Source: Streptomyces sp. ERV7
GTDB lineage: Bacteria; Actinomycetota; Actinomycetes; Streptomycetales; Streptomycetaceae
Length of the DNA stretch: 64,000 nucleotides
Assembly (NCBI RefSeq): GCF_001653515.1
Contig: NZ_LYOY01000001.1
Location: 806,001-870,000 of the forward strand
Direction of reading: 5' to 3'
The position numbers and the translations under genes were made by a program. Positions 45,084-54,436 of the stretch are shown piece after piece (the first letter of the stretch is position 1; each line of letters starts with the position of its first letter). The notes under the pieces are model-generated. The model had not been told where the DNA came from. It searched no databases and saw nothing but the letters and a program-made list of their open reading frames with translations.

Positions 45084-45539
45084 TCAGGCGGGCGAGCCCG
45101 ACGAGAACCGCCTCAGCAGGGGGGACAGCACCAGGACCGACTTGGTGCGCTCCACGTACGGCTCGCCCGCGATCCGTTCCAGGACCCGCTCGAAGTGGCG
45201 CATGTCCGAGGCGAAGACCTGGACGATCGCGTCCGCCTCACCGGTGACGGTGGAGGCGGACGCGACCTCGGGGTACCGCTCGAGCCCGCGCCTGATGGAC
45301 TCGGGCGAGGTGTTGCGGCGGCAGTAGATCTCAATGAAGCCCTCGGTCTCCCAGCCGAGCGCCGCGGGGTCCACCCGGACGGTGAATCCGGTGATGGCCC
45401 CCTCGGCGCGCAGCCGGTCCACGCGCCGCTTCACGGCGGGCGCGGACAGGCCGATCAGCGAGCCGATGTCGGCGTAGGAGCGGCGGGCGTCTTCAGCGAG
45501 CGCGTGGACGATGCGCTCGTCGAGGTCATTGAGTCGCAC
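45084..45539 (-). CDS. Lrp/AsnC family transcriptional regulator
   Basis: This 151-residue protein has an N-terminal winged helix (DERIVHALAEDARRSYADIGSLIGLSAPAVKRRVDRLRAEG) and a RAM domain (ASTVTGEADAIVQVFASDMRHFE). It is encoded 10 bp after the permease gene and is presumably co-transcribed with it. Lrp-type proteins bind amino acids and multiple spaced DNA boxes. The TTGCGC repeats before the permease and the davA-like gene are the likely targets. The start is GTG 45539. Confidence 0.9.
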   Translation of the reverse strand: MRLNDLDERIVHALAEDARRSYADIGSLIGLSAPAVKRRVDRLRAEGAITGFTVRVDPAALGWETEGFIEIYCRRNTSPESIRRGLERYPEVASASTVTGEADAIVQVFASDMRHFERVLERIAGEPYVERTKSVLVLSPLLRRFSSGSPA

Positions 45540-45549
45540 TGCGGGTGGA

Positions 45550-47034
45550 TCACTTCTCTACGGATACGGTGTCCGAGGCCGTGGCCAGTCGGGAGCGGCG
45601 GATGCCGTATCCGAAGTAGATCACGAGACCGACGGCCATCCAGCCACCGAAATACTTCCAGGTGATCCCCGGCAGGTTCCACATCAGATAGCCGCAGCTG
45701 AAGAAGCCGAGCACCGGGATCACCCAGCCGAACGGCACCCGGAAGGTGCGGTGCATCTCGGGGCGGGTGTAGCGCAGCACCACGACAGCGACGTTGACCA
45801 GGGCGAAGGCGAAGAGCGTACCGATGCTGGTGGCGTTCGCCAGCTCGCCGAGCGGGACCGCGGCCGCGAGCACACCGCAGAACAGCGACACGATGACGGT
45901 GTTCACGACCGGCGTCTTGGTGCGCGTGCTGACCTTGGCGAAGGTCTTCGGCACCAGGCCGTCGCGGGACATGGCGAAGAGGATGCGGGTCTGCCCGTAC
46001 AGCACGGTCAGGACGACACTCGCGATGGCGATCACGGCGCAGGCGGCGAGGAGCGTGGCCCAGAAGGACTGGCCGGTGACGTCCTTCATGATCCCGGCCA
46101 GGGCCGCTTCCGAGCCCTCGAACTGCTTCCAGGGGCGGGCACCGATCGCGACGACCGCCACGAGGACGTACAGCGCGGTGACGATGACCAGCGAGAGCAT
46201 GATCGCGCGCGGCAGATCGCGCTTCGGGTTCTTCGCCTCCTCACCGGCCGTGGAGGCGGCGTCGAAGCCGATGTACGAGAAGAAGAGGGTCGAGGCCGCG
46301 CCGCTGATACCCGCGGTGCCCATCGGCATGAAGTCCGAGTAGTTGCCCGACTTGAAGCCCAGGAAGCCGATCACGCAGAACAGCACCAGCGCGGCCATCT
46401 TCACGCACACCATGACCGTGTTGGCCCGGGCCGACTCACGCGCACCGCCGAGCAGCAGCACCATCGCGAGCACGACCACGATCAGCGCGGGAAGGTTGAA
46501 GTACCCGCCGTCGCCCGGCGGCGCGGCGATCGCGTCCGGGATGGTGACGCCTATCGTCCCGTCCAGGAACTCGTTGAGGTACTGGCCCCAGCCGACGGCC
46601 ACGGCAGCGACCGAGACGCCGTACTCCAGGATCAGGCACCAGCCGCAGATCCAGGCGATGAACTCACCGAGCGTTGCGTAAGCGTACGAATACGACGAGC
46701 CCGCGACCGGGATGGTACCGGCCAGTTCGGCATAGGCGAGGGCCGAGAACAGCGCGGTGAGTCCGGCGATGACGAAGGAGATCGTGACGGCCGGTCCGGC
46801 CTCGGGAACGGCCTCGCCGAGGACGACGAAGATGCCCGTGCCGAGCGTGGCACCAATGCTGATCATCGTGAGCTGCCACATGCCGAGGGTGCGGCGCAGA
46901 GTGCCGCCCTCGCCCTTGCCACCCTCGGCGACCAGCAGTTCTACCGGCTTGCGCCGCAGCAGCGGATTGCCGGGCCGCTTCGCCCCAGCGGCGGGTGCTT
47001 CTGCGGCGGGGGGCGCTGTGCCGTGGTCCAACAC
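45550..47034 (-). CDS. APC-family cationic amino-acid permease
   Basis: This 494-residue protein has about twelve membrane helices of the APC superfamily, CAT-like group: LGMWQLTMISIGATLGTGIFVVLG, AVTISFVIAGLTALFSALAYAELAG, GSSYSYAYATLGEFIAWICGWCLILEYGVSVAAV, FFSYIGFDAASTAGEEAKNPKRDLPRAI. CAT-type members import lysine, arginine and similar amino acids. I use the GTG at 47034, preceded by AAGGAG at 9 nt; the frame is open to 47253 but would then cover the TTGCGC region. It forms an operon with the Lrp-type regulator. Confidence 0.9.
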   Translation of the reverse strand: MLDHGTAPPAAEAPAAGAKRPGNPLLRRKPVELLVAEGGKGEGGTLRRTLGMWQLTMISIGATLGTGIFVVLGEAVPEAGPAVTISFVIAGLTALFSALAYAELAGTIPVAGSSYSYAYATLGEFIAWICGWCLILEYGVSVAAVAVGWGQYLNEFLDGTIGVTIPDAIAAPPGDGGYFNLPALIVVVLAMVLLLGGARESARANTVMVCVKMAALVLFCVIGFLGFKSGNYSDFMPMGTAGISGAASTLFFSYIGFDAASTAGEEAKNPKRDLPRAIMLSLVIVTALYVLVAVVAIGARPWKQFEGSEAALAGIMKDVTGQSFWATLLAACAVIAIASVVLTVLYGQTRILFAMSRDGLVPKTFAKVSTRTKTPVVNTVIVSLFCGVLAAAVPLGELANATSIGTLFAFALVNVAVVVLRYTRPEMHRTFRVPFGWVIPVLGFFSCGYLMWNLPGITWKYFGGWMAVGLVIYFGYGIRRSRLATASDTVSVEK

Positions 47035-47222
47035 TTCAGTGGGCTCCTTGTCGCTGCCTTCGGAAGCCGACGACCGCGACGGTCCGGCCCTTCCCGTACG
47101 AAGGGGCAATCCGGGCATGACTGAGCACACCGTGGCCGGTACCGCCGAGCAGACGGTCGCCGCCACTCCACGTATGGCGAGAAGAGTAAAGGGTTCCGCT
47201 TCCCGCTCGTAATGCAGCAACC

Positions 47223-47280
47223 TTGCGCATCGGTGAATGATCATTGCGCACAAGGGCGACGGATGGGTGTTTGTTGCGCA
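47223..47280. promoter_or_regulatory. TTGCGCA boxes upstream of the permease
   Basis: Three identical TTGCGCA heptamers lie at 47223-47229, 47244-47250 and 47274-47280, start spacings 21 and 30 bp. The middle one is preceded by GAATGATCA. They lie between the permease (-) and the SGNH hydrolase (+) genes and resemble the array at 44424-44483. Confidence 0.7.
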
Positions 47281-47369
47281 TCAGCGTTCGATCCGTGCGT
47301 GAACGGTGTGCGCGGGCCTCTCGCGGCGGGGTAGGAGTGAGGTCCCCGACACCCCTCCCGGAGGCATCG

Positions 47370-48353
47370 ATGACCTGGCTGGACCCGGAGCCGTTTCTGC
47401 GCGGAGTGGCGTGGCGGGACGCGAAGGGACGGCCGATGCGCGCCGATCCCGACGACCTGGCCCGGCTGCCCTGGGACACCGCGGAACGGGCCGGGCTGCC
47501 GATCGGGGTGCGGCTGGAATTCGCCGCCGGCGGGGCGTCGGCCGTGGAGATCCGCTATCGCGCGGAGGTACCCGACCCGACCGAGCACATGGGCGCGCTC
47601 GCCCACACCTTCGCGCTCTGGACGGAGGGCCGCCGCGTCCACGAAACGGCCGTGGCCCCGGCCGAGGAGGCCGTCGCAGTGCTCCGACTCCCGCCCGGCG
47701 GCGGGCCGTTCACGGTCCATCCGCCGCAGGACCGCTCGCCCCGGATCCTCGCCCTGCGCGGGGTCGGCGGCACGCTCGCGCCCGTACCGCGCGGGCCGCG
47801 CTGGCTGGTCCACGGAGACTCGATCACCGAGGGCTGGTGGTCGACCCGCCCCGCCCACGCCTGGCCCGCGGTCGCCGGGCGGGCGCTCGGCCTGGAGACG
47901 GTCAACCTCGGGTACGCGGGGGCCGCGCGCGGCGAACTGGCCACCGCCGAGCAGCTCGCGTCCCTGCCCGCCGATGCGCTGACCCTCGCCTTCGGCACCA
48001 ACTGCTGGTCGGGCGTGCCGAGTTCGGCGCCGCTGCTGTACGAGACGACGCGCGCGTTCCTCACGCTGCTGCGCCAGGGGCACCCGCGCACCCCGCTGCT
48101 GCTGCTCTCGCCGCTGCCGCGCCCGGAGGCCGAACACACCCCGAACGCCCTGGGCGCCACGCTGAGCGCCCTGCGCGAAGCGATGGAGGCGGCGGCCCGC
48201 GAGCGCGTCACAGGCGGCGACAGCCACCTTCACGTGCTTTCTGGCCGCACCCTGCTGACACCCGAGGACCTGGCGGACGGTCTGCACCCGAACGACGGGG
48301 GCCACGAGAAGGTCGCGAGGGCGGTGACGGAGGCGCTGGGACCGCACCTATAG
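47370..48353 (+). CDS. SGNH/GDSL family hydrolase
   Basis: This 327-residue protein has an N-terminal beta domain of about 140 residues and a C-terminal SGNH hydrolase domain. Catalytic blocks are WLVHGDSITEGWW (Ser, near 150), a Gly in GYAGAARGE, an Asn in FGTNCW and DGLHPNDGGH with the Asp/His pair. The two-domain layout is that of acetyl-xylan-esterase-type CE2-like or similar lipase/esterase proteins. No signal peptide is visible. ATG 47370 has GGAGG 5 nt upstream. It is divergent from the permease and might share the boxes in between. The substrate is unknown. Confidence 0.87.
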   Translation: MTWLDPEPFLRGVAWRDAKGRPMRADPDDLARLPWDTAERAGLPIGVRLEFAAGGASAVEIRYRAEVPDPTEHMGALAHTFALWTEGRRVHETAVAPAEEAVAVLRLPPGGGPFTVHPPQDRSPRILALRGVGGTLAPVPRGPRWLVHGDSITEGWWSTRPAHAWPAVAGRALGLETVNLGYAGAARGELATAEQLASLPADALTLAFGTNCWSGVPSSAPLLYETTRAFLTLLRQGHPRTPLLLLSPLPRPEAEHTPNALGATLSALREAMEAAARERVTGGDSHLHVLSGRTLLTPEDLADGLHPNDGGHEKVARAVTEALGPHL

Positions 48354-48387
48354 GGATGGCCCCCGCGCACAGCGCGGGGGCCATCCC
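48353..48387. terminator. Terminator after the SGNH gene
   Basis: A 16-bp perfect stem (48353-48368, 48372-48387) with an ACA loop begins at the last base of the stop codon. It lies between convergent genes and may act both ways. Confidence 0.85.
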
Positions 48388-48390
48388 TCA

Positions 48391-48422
48391 AAGGGGCGCG
48401 GGGCACCGCGCGACCAGCCACA
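48391..48422. repeat. Partial copy of the GGGGCGCGGGG dispersed repeat
   Basis: AAGGGGCGCGGGGCACCGCG followed by CGACCAGCCAC closely matches the right arm of the palindrome at 21574-21600. It lies next to a terminator, between convergent genes. Confidence 0.6.
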
Positions 48423-48455
48423 TGCGGCCCGCGGACAAAGCCCCGCCCGGGAGCG

Positions 48456-50003
<1,548 letters not shown>

Positions 50004-50035
50004 TCATCCAGGGGTGGGGCAAGGCGCTGGTGCGA

Positions 50036-50380
50036 TCACACGAAGGCGCCGAGCGCGAGGACGACCGCGAGGGTGCCGCCGCCGCCGCTGACGGCCGCCT
50101 CGTCCAGTACGTCCCTGGCGGTCCGCCACTCCTCGGGCCGCGCCGCCGCGTATCCCTGCCAGCGCCGCACCACAAGGAGCCGGCCGGGGTCGGCCGGGCC
50201 CCAGTCGGGGTCGCCCAGGCAGTCGGCGAGGGCGTCCCAGTTGCGGCCGAACCACTCGGGCAGGCGCAGGGCGCGGGCACAGCGGTCCATGAAGCCGGCC
50301 TTGTCGGTGACCCCGGCGAGGTCGAGCACGTCGACCTGCCAGCCGGTGGCCCGTACGGCGTCGAACGGGTCGGCCGTCAT
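50036..50380 (-). CDS. Barstar family ribonuclease inhibitor
   Basis: This 114-residue protein has the barstar fold signatures: VDVLDLAGVTDKAGFMDRCARALRLPEWFGRNWDALADCLGD near the N-terminus, including the acidic interface residues, and a small sheet (RLLVVRRW) towards the C-terminus. Barstars bind the active site of guanyl-preferring RNases. Its start overlaps the stop of the RNase gene by 4 bp, so inhibitor and enzyme are translationally coupled, which is the expected immunity arrangement. Confidence 0.88.
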   Translation of the reverse strand: MTADPFDAVRATGWQVDVLDLAGVTDKAGFMDRCARALRLPEWFGRNWDALADCLGDPDWGPADPGRLLVVRRWQGYAAARPEEWRTARDVLDEAAVSGGGGTLAVVLALGAFV

Positions 50381-50805
50381 CGCAGCACCGCCTTGAACGT
50401 CTTGTAGTGGTCGCCCGTGTAGTAGATCTCGCCGCTCTGCCCGGTGACCAGCCGCCGGGCGCCGCGGTCGCGCGACTTCGGGGTGTTGACCGTGTACTCG
50501 TGGTAGTAGCCGCGCTTCTGCTGCGGCAGGGCCTTCTCGAAGTTCCCGAAGACCGTGCCGTCCTTGCTGTACGGGAAGGGGCCGCCCTGGTCGATGAGCT
50601 TCAGGGTCTGGCGCGCCTCGGGCGGCAGCCGGTCGGCGCGTACGGTCGCCGTGCCCTTGGCCCAGCCGGGTGTGGCGGCGGCGCTGGAGGCGGTGGCCCC
50701 GGACGGCTTCACGTCCTTCTTCGACCCGCCGCCGCACCCCGTGAGCAGGAGCGCCAGGCACGCCAGCAGGACGGACACGGTCGTTCGGGCGGACCTGGTG
50801 AGCAT
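50377..50805 (-). CDS. Lipoprotein guanyl-specific ribonuclease (RNase Sa/barnase type)
   Basis: This 142-residue protein has a lipoprotein signal peptide with lipobox LLTGC (Cys 24) and a microbial RNase N1/T1-type domain. Visible are RLPPEARQTLKLIDQGGPFPYSKDGTVFGNFE, the catalytic-type Glu in YYHEYTV, a basic RDRGARRLV segment, and the catalytic-type His in IYYTGDHYKTF. It matches RNase Sa but carries a lipid anchor instead of free secretion. The downstream barstar gene overlaps by 4 bp. It may act at the cell surface against competitors, or in RNA scavenging. ATG 50805 puts the signal first. Confidence 0.87.
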   Translation of the reverse strand: MLTRSARTTVSVLLACLALLLTGCGGGSKKDVKPSGATASSAAATPGWAKGTATVRADRLPPEARQTLKLIDQGGPFPYSKDGTVFGNFEKALPQQKRGYYHEYTVNTPKSRDRGARRLVTGQSGEIYYTGDHYKTFKAVLR

Positions 50806-50863
50806 GCGCCGATGCTGCCACCTCGGACCTGCGAGCGCGAACGCGCCGGGTGACGATGGGCCC

Positions 50864-52408
50864 ATGCTCCTCGCCGATGTGGCCACCACCTCCCGGGAGA
50901 TCGCGGCGACCTCCTCCCGTACGGAGAAGTCCGCCCTGCTCGCCGCGCTGTTCCGGGGGACCGCGCCGGACGAGGCCCCGCTGGTGGTCACCTATCTCGC
51001 GGGACGGCTGCCGCAGCGCCGCACCGGACTCGGCTGGAGCACCCTCAAGGACCGCCCGCCGCCCGCGGCGGACCCGGCTCTCACGGTGCGGGAGGTCGAC
51101 GCGGCGCTCGACCGGATCGGCGCCCTGGCGGGCAAGGGCGCGCAGGGCGAGCGCAGACGGCTGGCCCGGGAGCTGATGGCCGCCGCCACCGAGGAGGAGC
51201 AGCGCTTCCTCATCGGCCTGATCACCGGCGAGGTCCGCCAGGGCGCGCTCGACGCGGCCGCCGTGGAGGGGCTCGCCGAGGCGACCGGCGCCCCGGCGGC
51301 GGACGTACGGCGCGCGGTGATGCTCGGCGGCTCGCTGGGAACGGTGGCCCGGGCGCTGCTCGGCGGCGGCACCGAGGCGCTGGCCGCCTTCCGGCTCGAC
51401 GTGGGCCGGCCCGTGCTGCCGATGCTGGCGCAGACCGCCAAGGACGTGGACGAGGCCCTGGACCGGCTGGGCCCGTGCGCGGTGGAGGAGAAGCTCGACG
51501 GCATCCGGGTGCAGGTCCACCGCGACGGCGACGAGGTGCGGGTCTTCACCCGTACGCTCGACGAGATCACCGCACGGCTGCCCGAAGTGGTCGCCGCCGC
51601 CCGTGAGTTGACGACCCGGCGGGCGATCCTCGACGGCGAGGTGATCGCGCTCGACCGGGAGGGGCGGCCCCGGCAGTTCCAGGACATCGCGGGCCGGGTC
51701 GGCTCACGGCTGGACGTGGCCGGCGCGCAGGACCGGTTGCCGCTGTTTCCGGTCTTTTTCGATCTGCTCTCCGTGGACGGCCGCGACCTCCTGGACCTGT
51801 CCGTACGGGAGCGGAGCGCCGAGCTCGTCCGGGTGGCGCCCGAGCCGCGCCGGGTGCGGCGGGTGACGGTGGAGGATCCGGCCGATCCCGAACAGCGCGC
51901 GGCGGCAGGGGAGTTCGCGGCGCTGACGCTGGAGCGCGGCCATGAGGGCGTGGTGGTGAAGGCGCTGGACTCGGCGTACAGCGCGGGCCGCAGGGGCGCC
52001 TCCTGGCTCAAGGTCAAGCCGGTGCACACCCTCGACCTGGTGGTGCTCGCGGCCGAGTGGGGCCACGGCCGGCGCACCGGGACGCTCTCCAATCTGCACC
52101 TGGGCGCCCGCCGCCCGGACGGCTCGTTCGCCATGCTGGGCAAGACTTTCAAGGGCCTCACGGACGTCCTGCTCGCCTGGCAGACCGAGCGGCTGCGGGA
52201 GCTGGCGGTGGCCGAGGAGCCGTGGGGAGTGCGGGTGCGGCCGGAACTCGTCGTAGAGATCGCCTTCGACGGGGTGCAGAGATCGTCGCGCTACCCGGAG
52301 GGGGTGACACTGAGGTTCGCGCGGGTAGTGCGCTACCGCGAGGACAAGAGCGCCTCGGAGGCGGACACGGTCGCCATGGTGAAAGAGCTGGGCGGCGGGA
52401 GGGACTGA
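50864..52408 (+). CDS. ATP-dependent DNA ligase
   Basis: This 514-residue protein has an N-terminal DNA-binding domain (about 1-190) and the adenylation/OB core. Motif I is CAVEEKLDGIRV, with the adenylated Lys at 210. Further motifs are FTRTLDEITARLPEV (III-like), ILDGEVIAL, FPVFFDLLSVDG, HEGVVVKALDSAY and SWLKVKP (V). It resembles the archaeal/LigB-type ATP ligases found as accessory ligases in actinobacteria beside the essential NAD ligase. It is a probable repair enzyme. The start at ATG 50864 is 58 bp from the divergent RNase gene. The chimeric gene begins 4 bp after its stop. Confidence 0.92.
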   Translation: MLLADVATTSREIAATSSRTEKSALLAALFRGTAPDEAPLVVTYLAGRLPQRRTGLGWSTLKDRPPPAADPALTVREVDAALDRIGALAGKGAQGERRRLARELMAAATEEEQRFLIGLITGEVRQGALDAAAVEGLAEATGAPAADVRRAVMLGGSLGTVARALLGGGTEALAAFRLDVGRPVLPMLAQTAKDVDEALDRLGPCAVEEKLDGIRVQVHRDGDEVRVFTRTLDEITARLPEVVAAARELTTRRAILDGEVIALDREGRPRQFQDIAGRVGSRLDVAGAQDRLPLFPVFFDLLSVDGRDLLDLSVRERSAELVRVAPEPRRVRRVTVEDPADPEQRAAAGEFAALTLERGHEGVVVKALDSAYSAGRRGASWLKVKPVHTLDLVVLAAEWGHGRRTGTLSNLHLGARRPDGSFAMLGKTFKGLTDVLLAWQTERLRELAVAEEPWGVRVRPELVVEIAFDGVQRSSRYPEGVTLRFARVVRYREDKSASEADTVAMVKELGGGRD

Positions 52409-52412
52409 ACAA

Positions 52413-54407
52413 GTGCGGTCGGAGCAGGTGCGGGAGCGGGTACAGCGGGCTCGGCAGGAGGCGGCGCGGCTGGCCGCCGAGGGGGTCCGCGCGGTGGCGC
52501 TGACCTCGGTGGACAACGCGGGCATCGCGCGCGTGAAGGCGGTGCCCGCGGCCCGCCTCCCCTCGGTCGTGGAGCGCGGGGTCGGTATGTCGCCGTGCTT
52601 CGACGCCTTCCTGGTGGACGACTCGGCCACCTCCAGCCGCTTCAGCGGCGGCCCGGACGGCGATCTGCGGCTCTTCCCCGATCTGGACCGGCTGACCGTG
52701 CTCGCCGGGCAGCCGGGCTGGGCCTGGGCCCCGGTCGACCGCTATGACCAGCAGGGCGGTGAACACCCGGGCTGCCAGCGCCTGTTCGCCCGGCGGATGG
52801 TGCGCCGGGCCGCCGAGCGGGGCCTCTCGCTGCGGATGGGCTTCGAGACCGAGTGGACGGTCTCGCCCTCCCTCGAAGGCCCCGCGTACGGGATGGCGCG
52901 GGTCGTGGAGCGGTCCGCGTATCTGGGTGATGTGCTCGGCGCACTCCTGGAGCAGGGCGTGGATGTGCTCCAGATCCACCCCGAGTACACCGAGGGCCAG
53001 TTCGAGGTGTCGGTGGCCGCCACGGATCCGGTGGGTGCGGCGGATCTGGCGGTACTGGTGCGCGAGACGGTCCGCGCGGTCTCGGTACGGCACGGGCTCA
53101 CCCCGTTCTTCGGCCCGGTCGTCACACCGGGCGGCGTCGCCAACGGCGCCCACCTCCACCTCAGCCTCTGGCAGGACGGCCGGAACCTGTGCGGCGGCGG
53201 GGACGGCCGCCTCGCCATGACGGGCGACGGCGAGTCGTTCCTGGCGGGCGTGCTCGCCGAACTGCCCGATGAGCCCCGCCGTATCCCCGTCGAGGTCCCC
53301 CTCGGCACGCTCCTGGACCACCACTGCCACGGCGTGCTGCGCACCGACCCCGGTCCGGCCGCCTTCGAGGCGTTCCTGACCGAGGCGGACGGGCCCGCCG
53401 CGCCCGGGACCAGCTTCTTCGACACCCAGCTCGGCTTCGCGGTGCGCCGCTGGTGCCCGCCGCTGCTCGGCCTGGAGCCGCACTGCACCCCGGAGCGCTA
53501 TCTGGCCCGGCGCGGCGAGCTCGGCGCCCGCGAGGCGACCCGGCTGCTGCTGCGGGGCAGCGGCATCGGCGCGTACGTCATGGACACCGGCCTCCCCGGG
53601 GACATCACCACGCCCGACGAACTCGCCGAGCTGAGCGGCGCCCCGGTCCACGAGATCGTGCGCCTGGAGCGCCTGGCCGAGCTCGCCGCCGACACGGCCC
53701 GGGACGCGGACGCGTTCCTGGCGGAGCTGGCGGCGGGGATCCGCTCGGCGGCGACCACGGCCGTGGGCTTCAAGTCGGTGGCCGCCTACCGGTACGGGCT
53801 CGACCTCGCGCCCGAGCCGCCCGCACTCCACGAGGTGCTCGAAGCGGCGGCGAATTGGCTGAAAAAACGGCCGAAGGGCGACCGCCTCAAGGATCCGGTG
53901 CTGCTGCGCCATCTGCTGTGGTCGGCGGTGGCCACCCGGCTCCCGCTCCAGCTGCACACCGGCTTCGGCGACCCGGACCTCCGGCTGCACCGCTGCGACC
54001 CGCTGCTTCTGACGGACTTCATCCGGGCCACCCGCCGCTCCGGCACCCCGCTGATCCTGCTGCACGGCTACCCGTACCACCGCAACGCGGCCTACCTCGC
54101 CCATGCGTATCCGCACGTGTACGCGGACATGGGCCTCACCCTCAGCCACACGGGCGCCCGCGCCGGTGCCGTACTGGCCGAGATGCTGGAGCTCACCCCG
54201 TTCGGCAAGCTGCTCTTCTCCACCGACGCCTACGGCCTGCCCGAGCTGTACGTGGTCGGCGCCCGCCTCTTCAAGGAGGGCCTGGCCGAACTCCTGGAAA
54301 CCTGGACGGCCTCGGGTGCGTGGTCGCACGCGGACGCGTACAGAGTGACGAACCTACTGGCGAGCCAGAACGCGGAGCGCGTCTACGGAGCACTTCCGTC
54401 GTCCTGA
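52413..54407 (+). CDS. Chimeric protein: truncated glutamine synthetase fused to amidohydrolase
   Basis: This 664-residue protein combines two families. Residues 1-285 are a type I-like glutamine synthetase up to the middle of the catalytic barrel: MGFETEW (metal Glu 145/147), HPEYTEGQFEVS and NGAHLHLSL. The last about 150-180 residues of a normal synthetase, which hold the NRxxxxR, ATP and glutamate binding Args and the flap, are missing. At about residue 286 the chain changes to an amidohydrolase-2 barrel: LDHHCHGV metal motif, QLHTGFGDPD, LLHGYPYH and FSTDAYGLPELY. Domain order is opposite to fungal FluG. It may be an in-frame deletion fusion of two adjacent genes. The ligase gene ends 4 bp upstream. 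Confidence 0.78.
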   Translation: MRSEQVRERVQRARQEAARLAAEGVRAVALTSVDNAGIARVKAVPAARLPSVVERGVGMSPCFDAFLVDDSATSSRFSGGPDGDLRLFPDLDRLTVLAGQPGWAWAPVDRYDQQGGEHPGCQRLFARRMVRRAAERGLSLRMGFETEWTVSPSLEGPAYGMARVVERSAYLGDVLGALLEQGVDVLQIHPEYTEGQFEVSVAATDPVGAADLAVLVRETVRAVSVRHGLTPFFGPVVTPGGVANGAHLHLSLWQDGRNLCGGGDGRLAMTGDGESFLAGVLAELPDEPRRIPVEVPLGTLLDHHCHGVLRTDPGPAAFEAFLTEADGPAAPGTSFFDTQLGFAVRRWCPPLLGLEPHCTPERYLARRGELGAREATRLLLRGSGIGAYVMDTGLPGDITTPDELAELSGAPVHEIVRLERLAELAADTARDADAFLAELAAGIRSAATTAVGFKSVAAYRYGLDLAPEPPALHEVLEAAANWLKKRPKGDRLKDPVLLRHLLWSAVATRLPLQLHTGFGDPDLRLHRCDPLLLTDFIRATRRSGTPLILLHGYPYHRNAAYLAHAYPHVYADMGLTLSHTGARAGAVLAEMLELTPFGKLLFSTDAYGLPELYVVGARLFKEGLAELLETWTASGAWSHADAYRVTNLLASQNAERVYGALPSS

Positions 54408-54436
54408 GAAGTCGGGGCCCGGCCCGGGCGGAGGAA

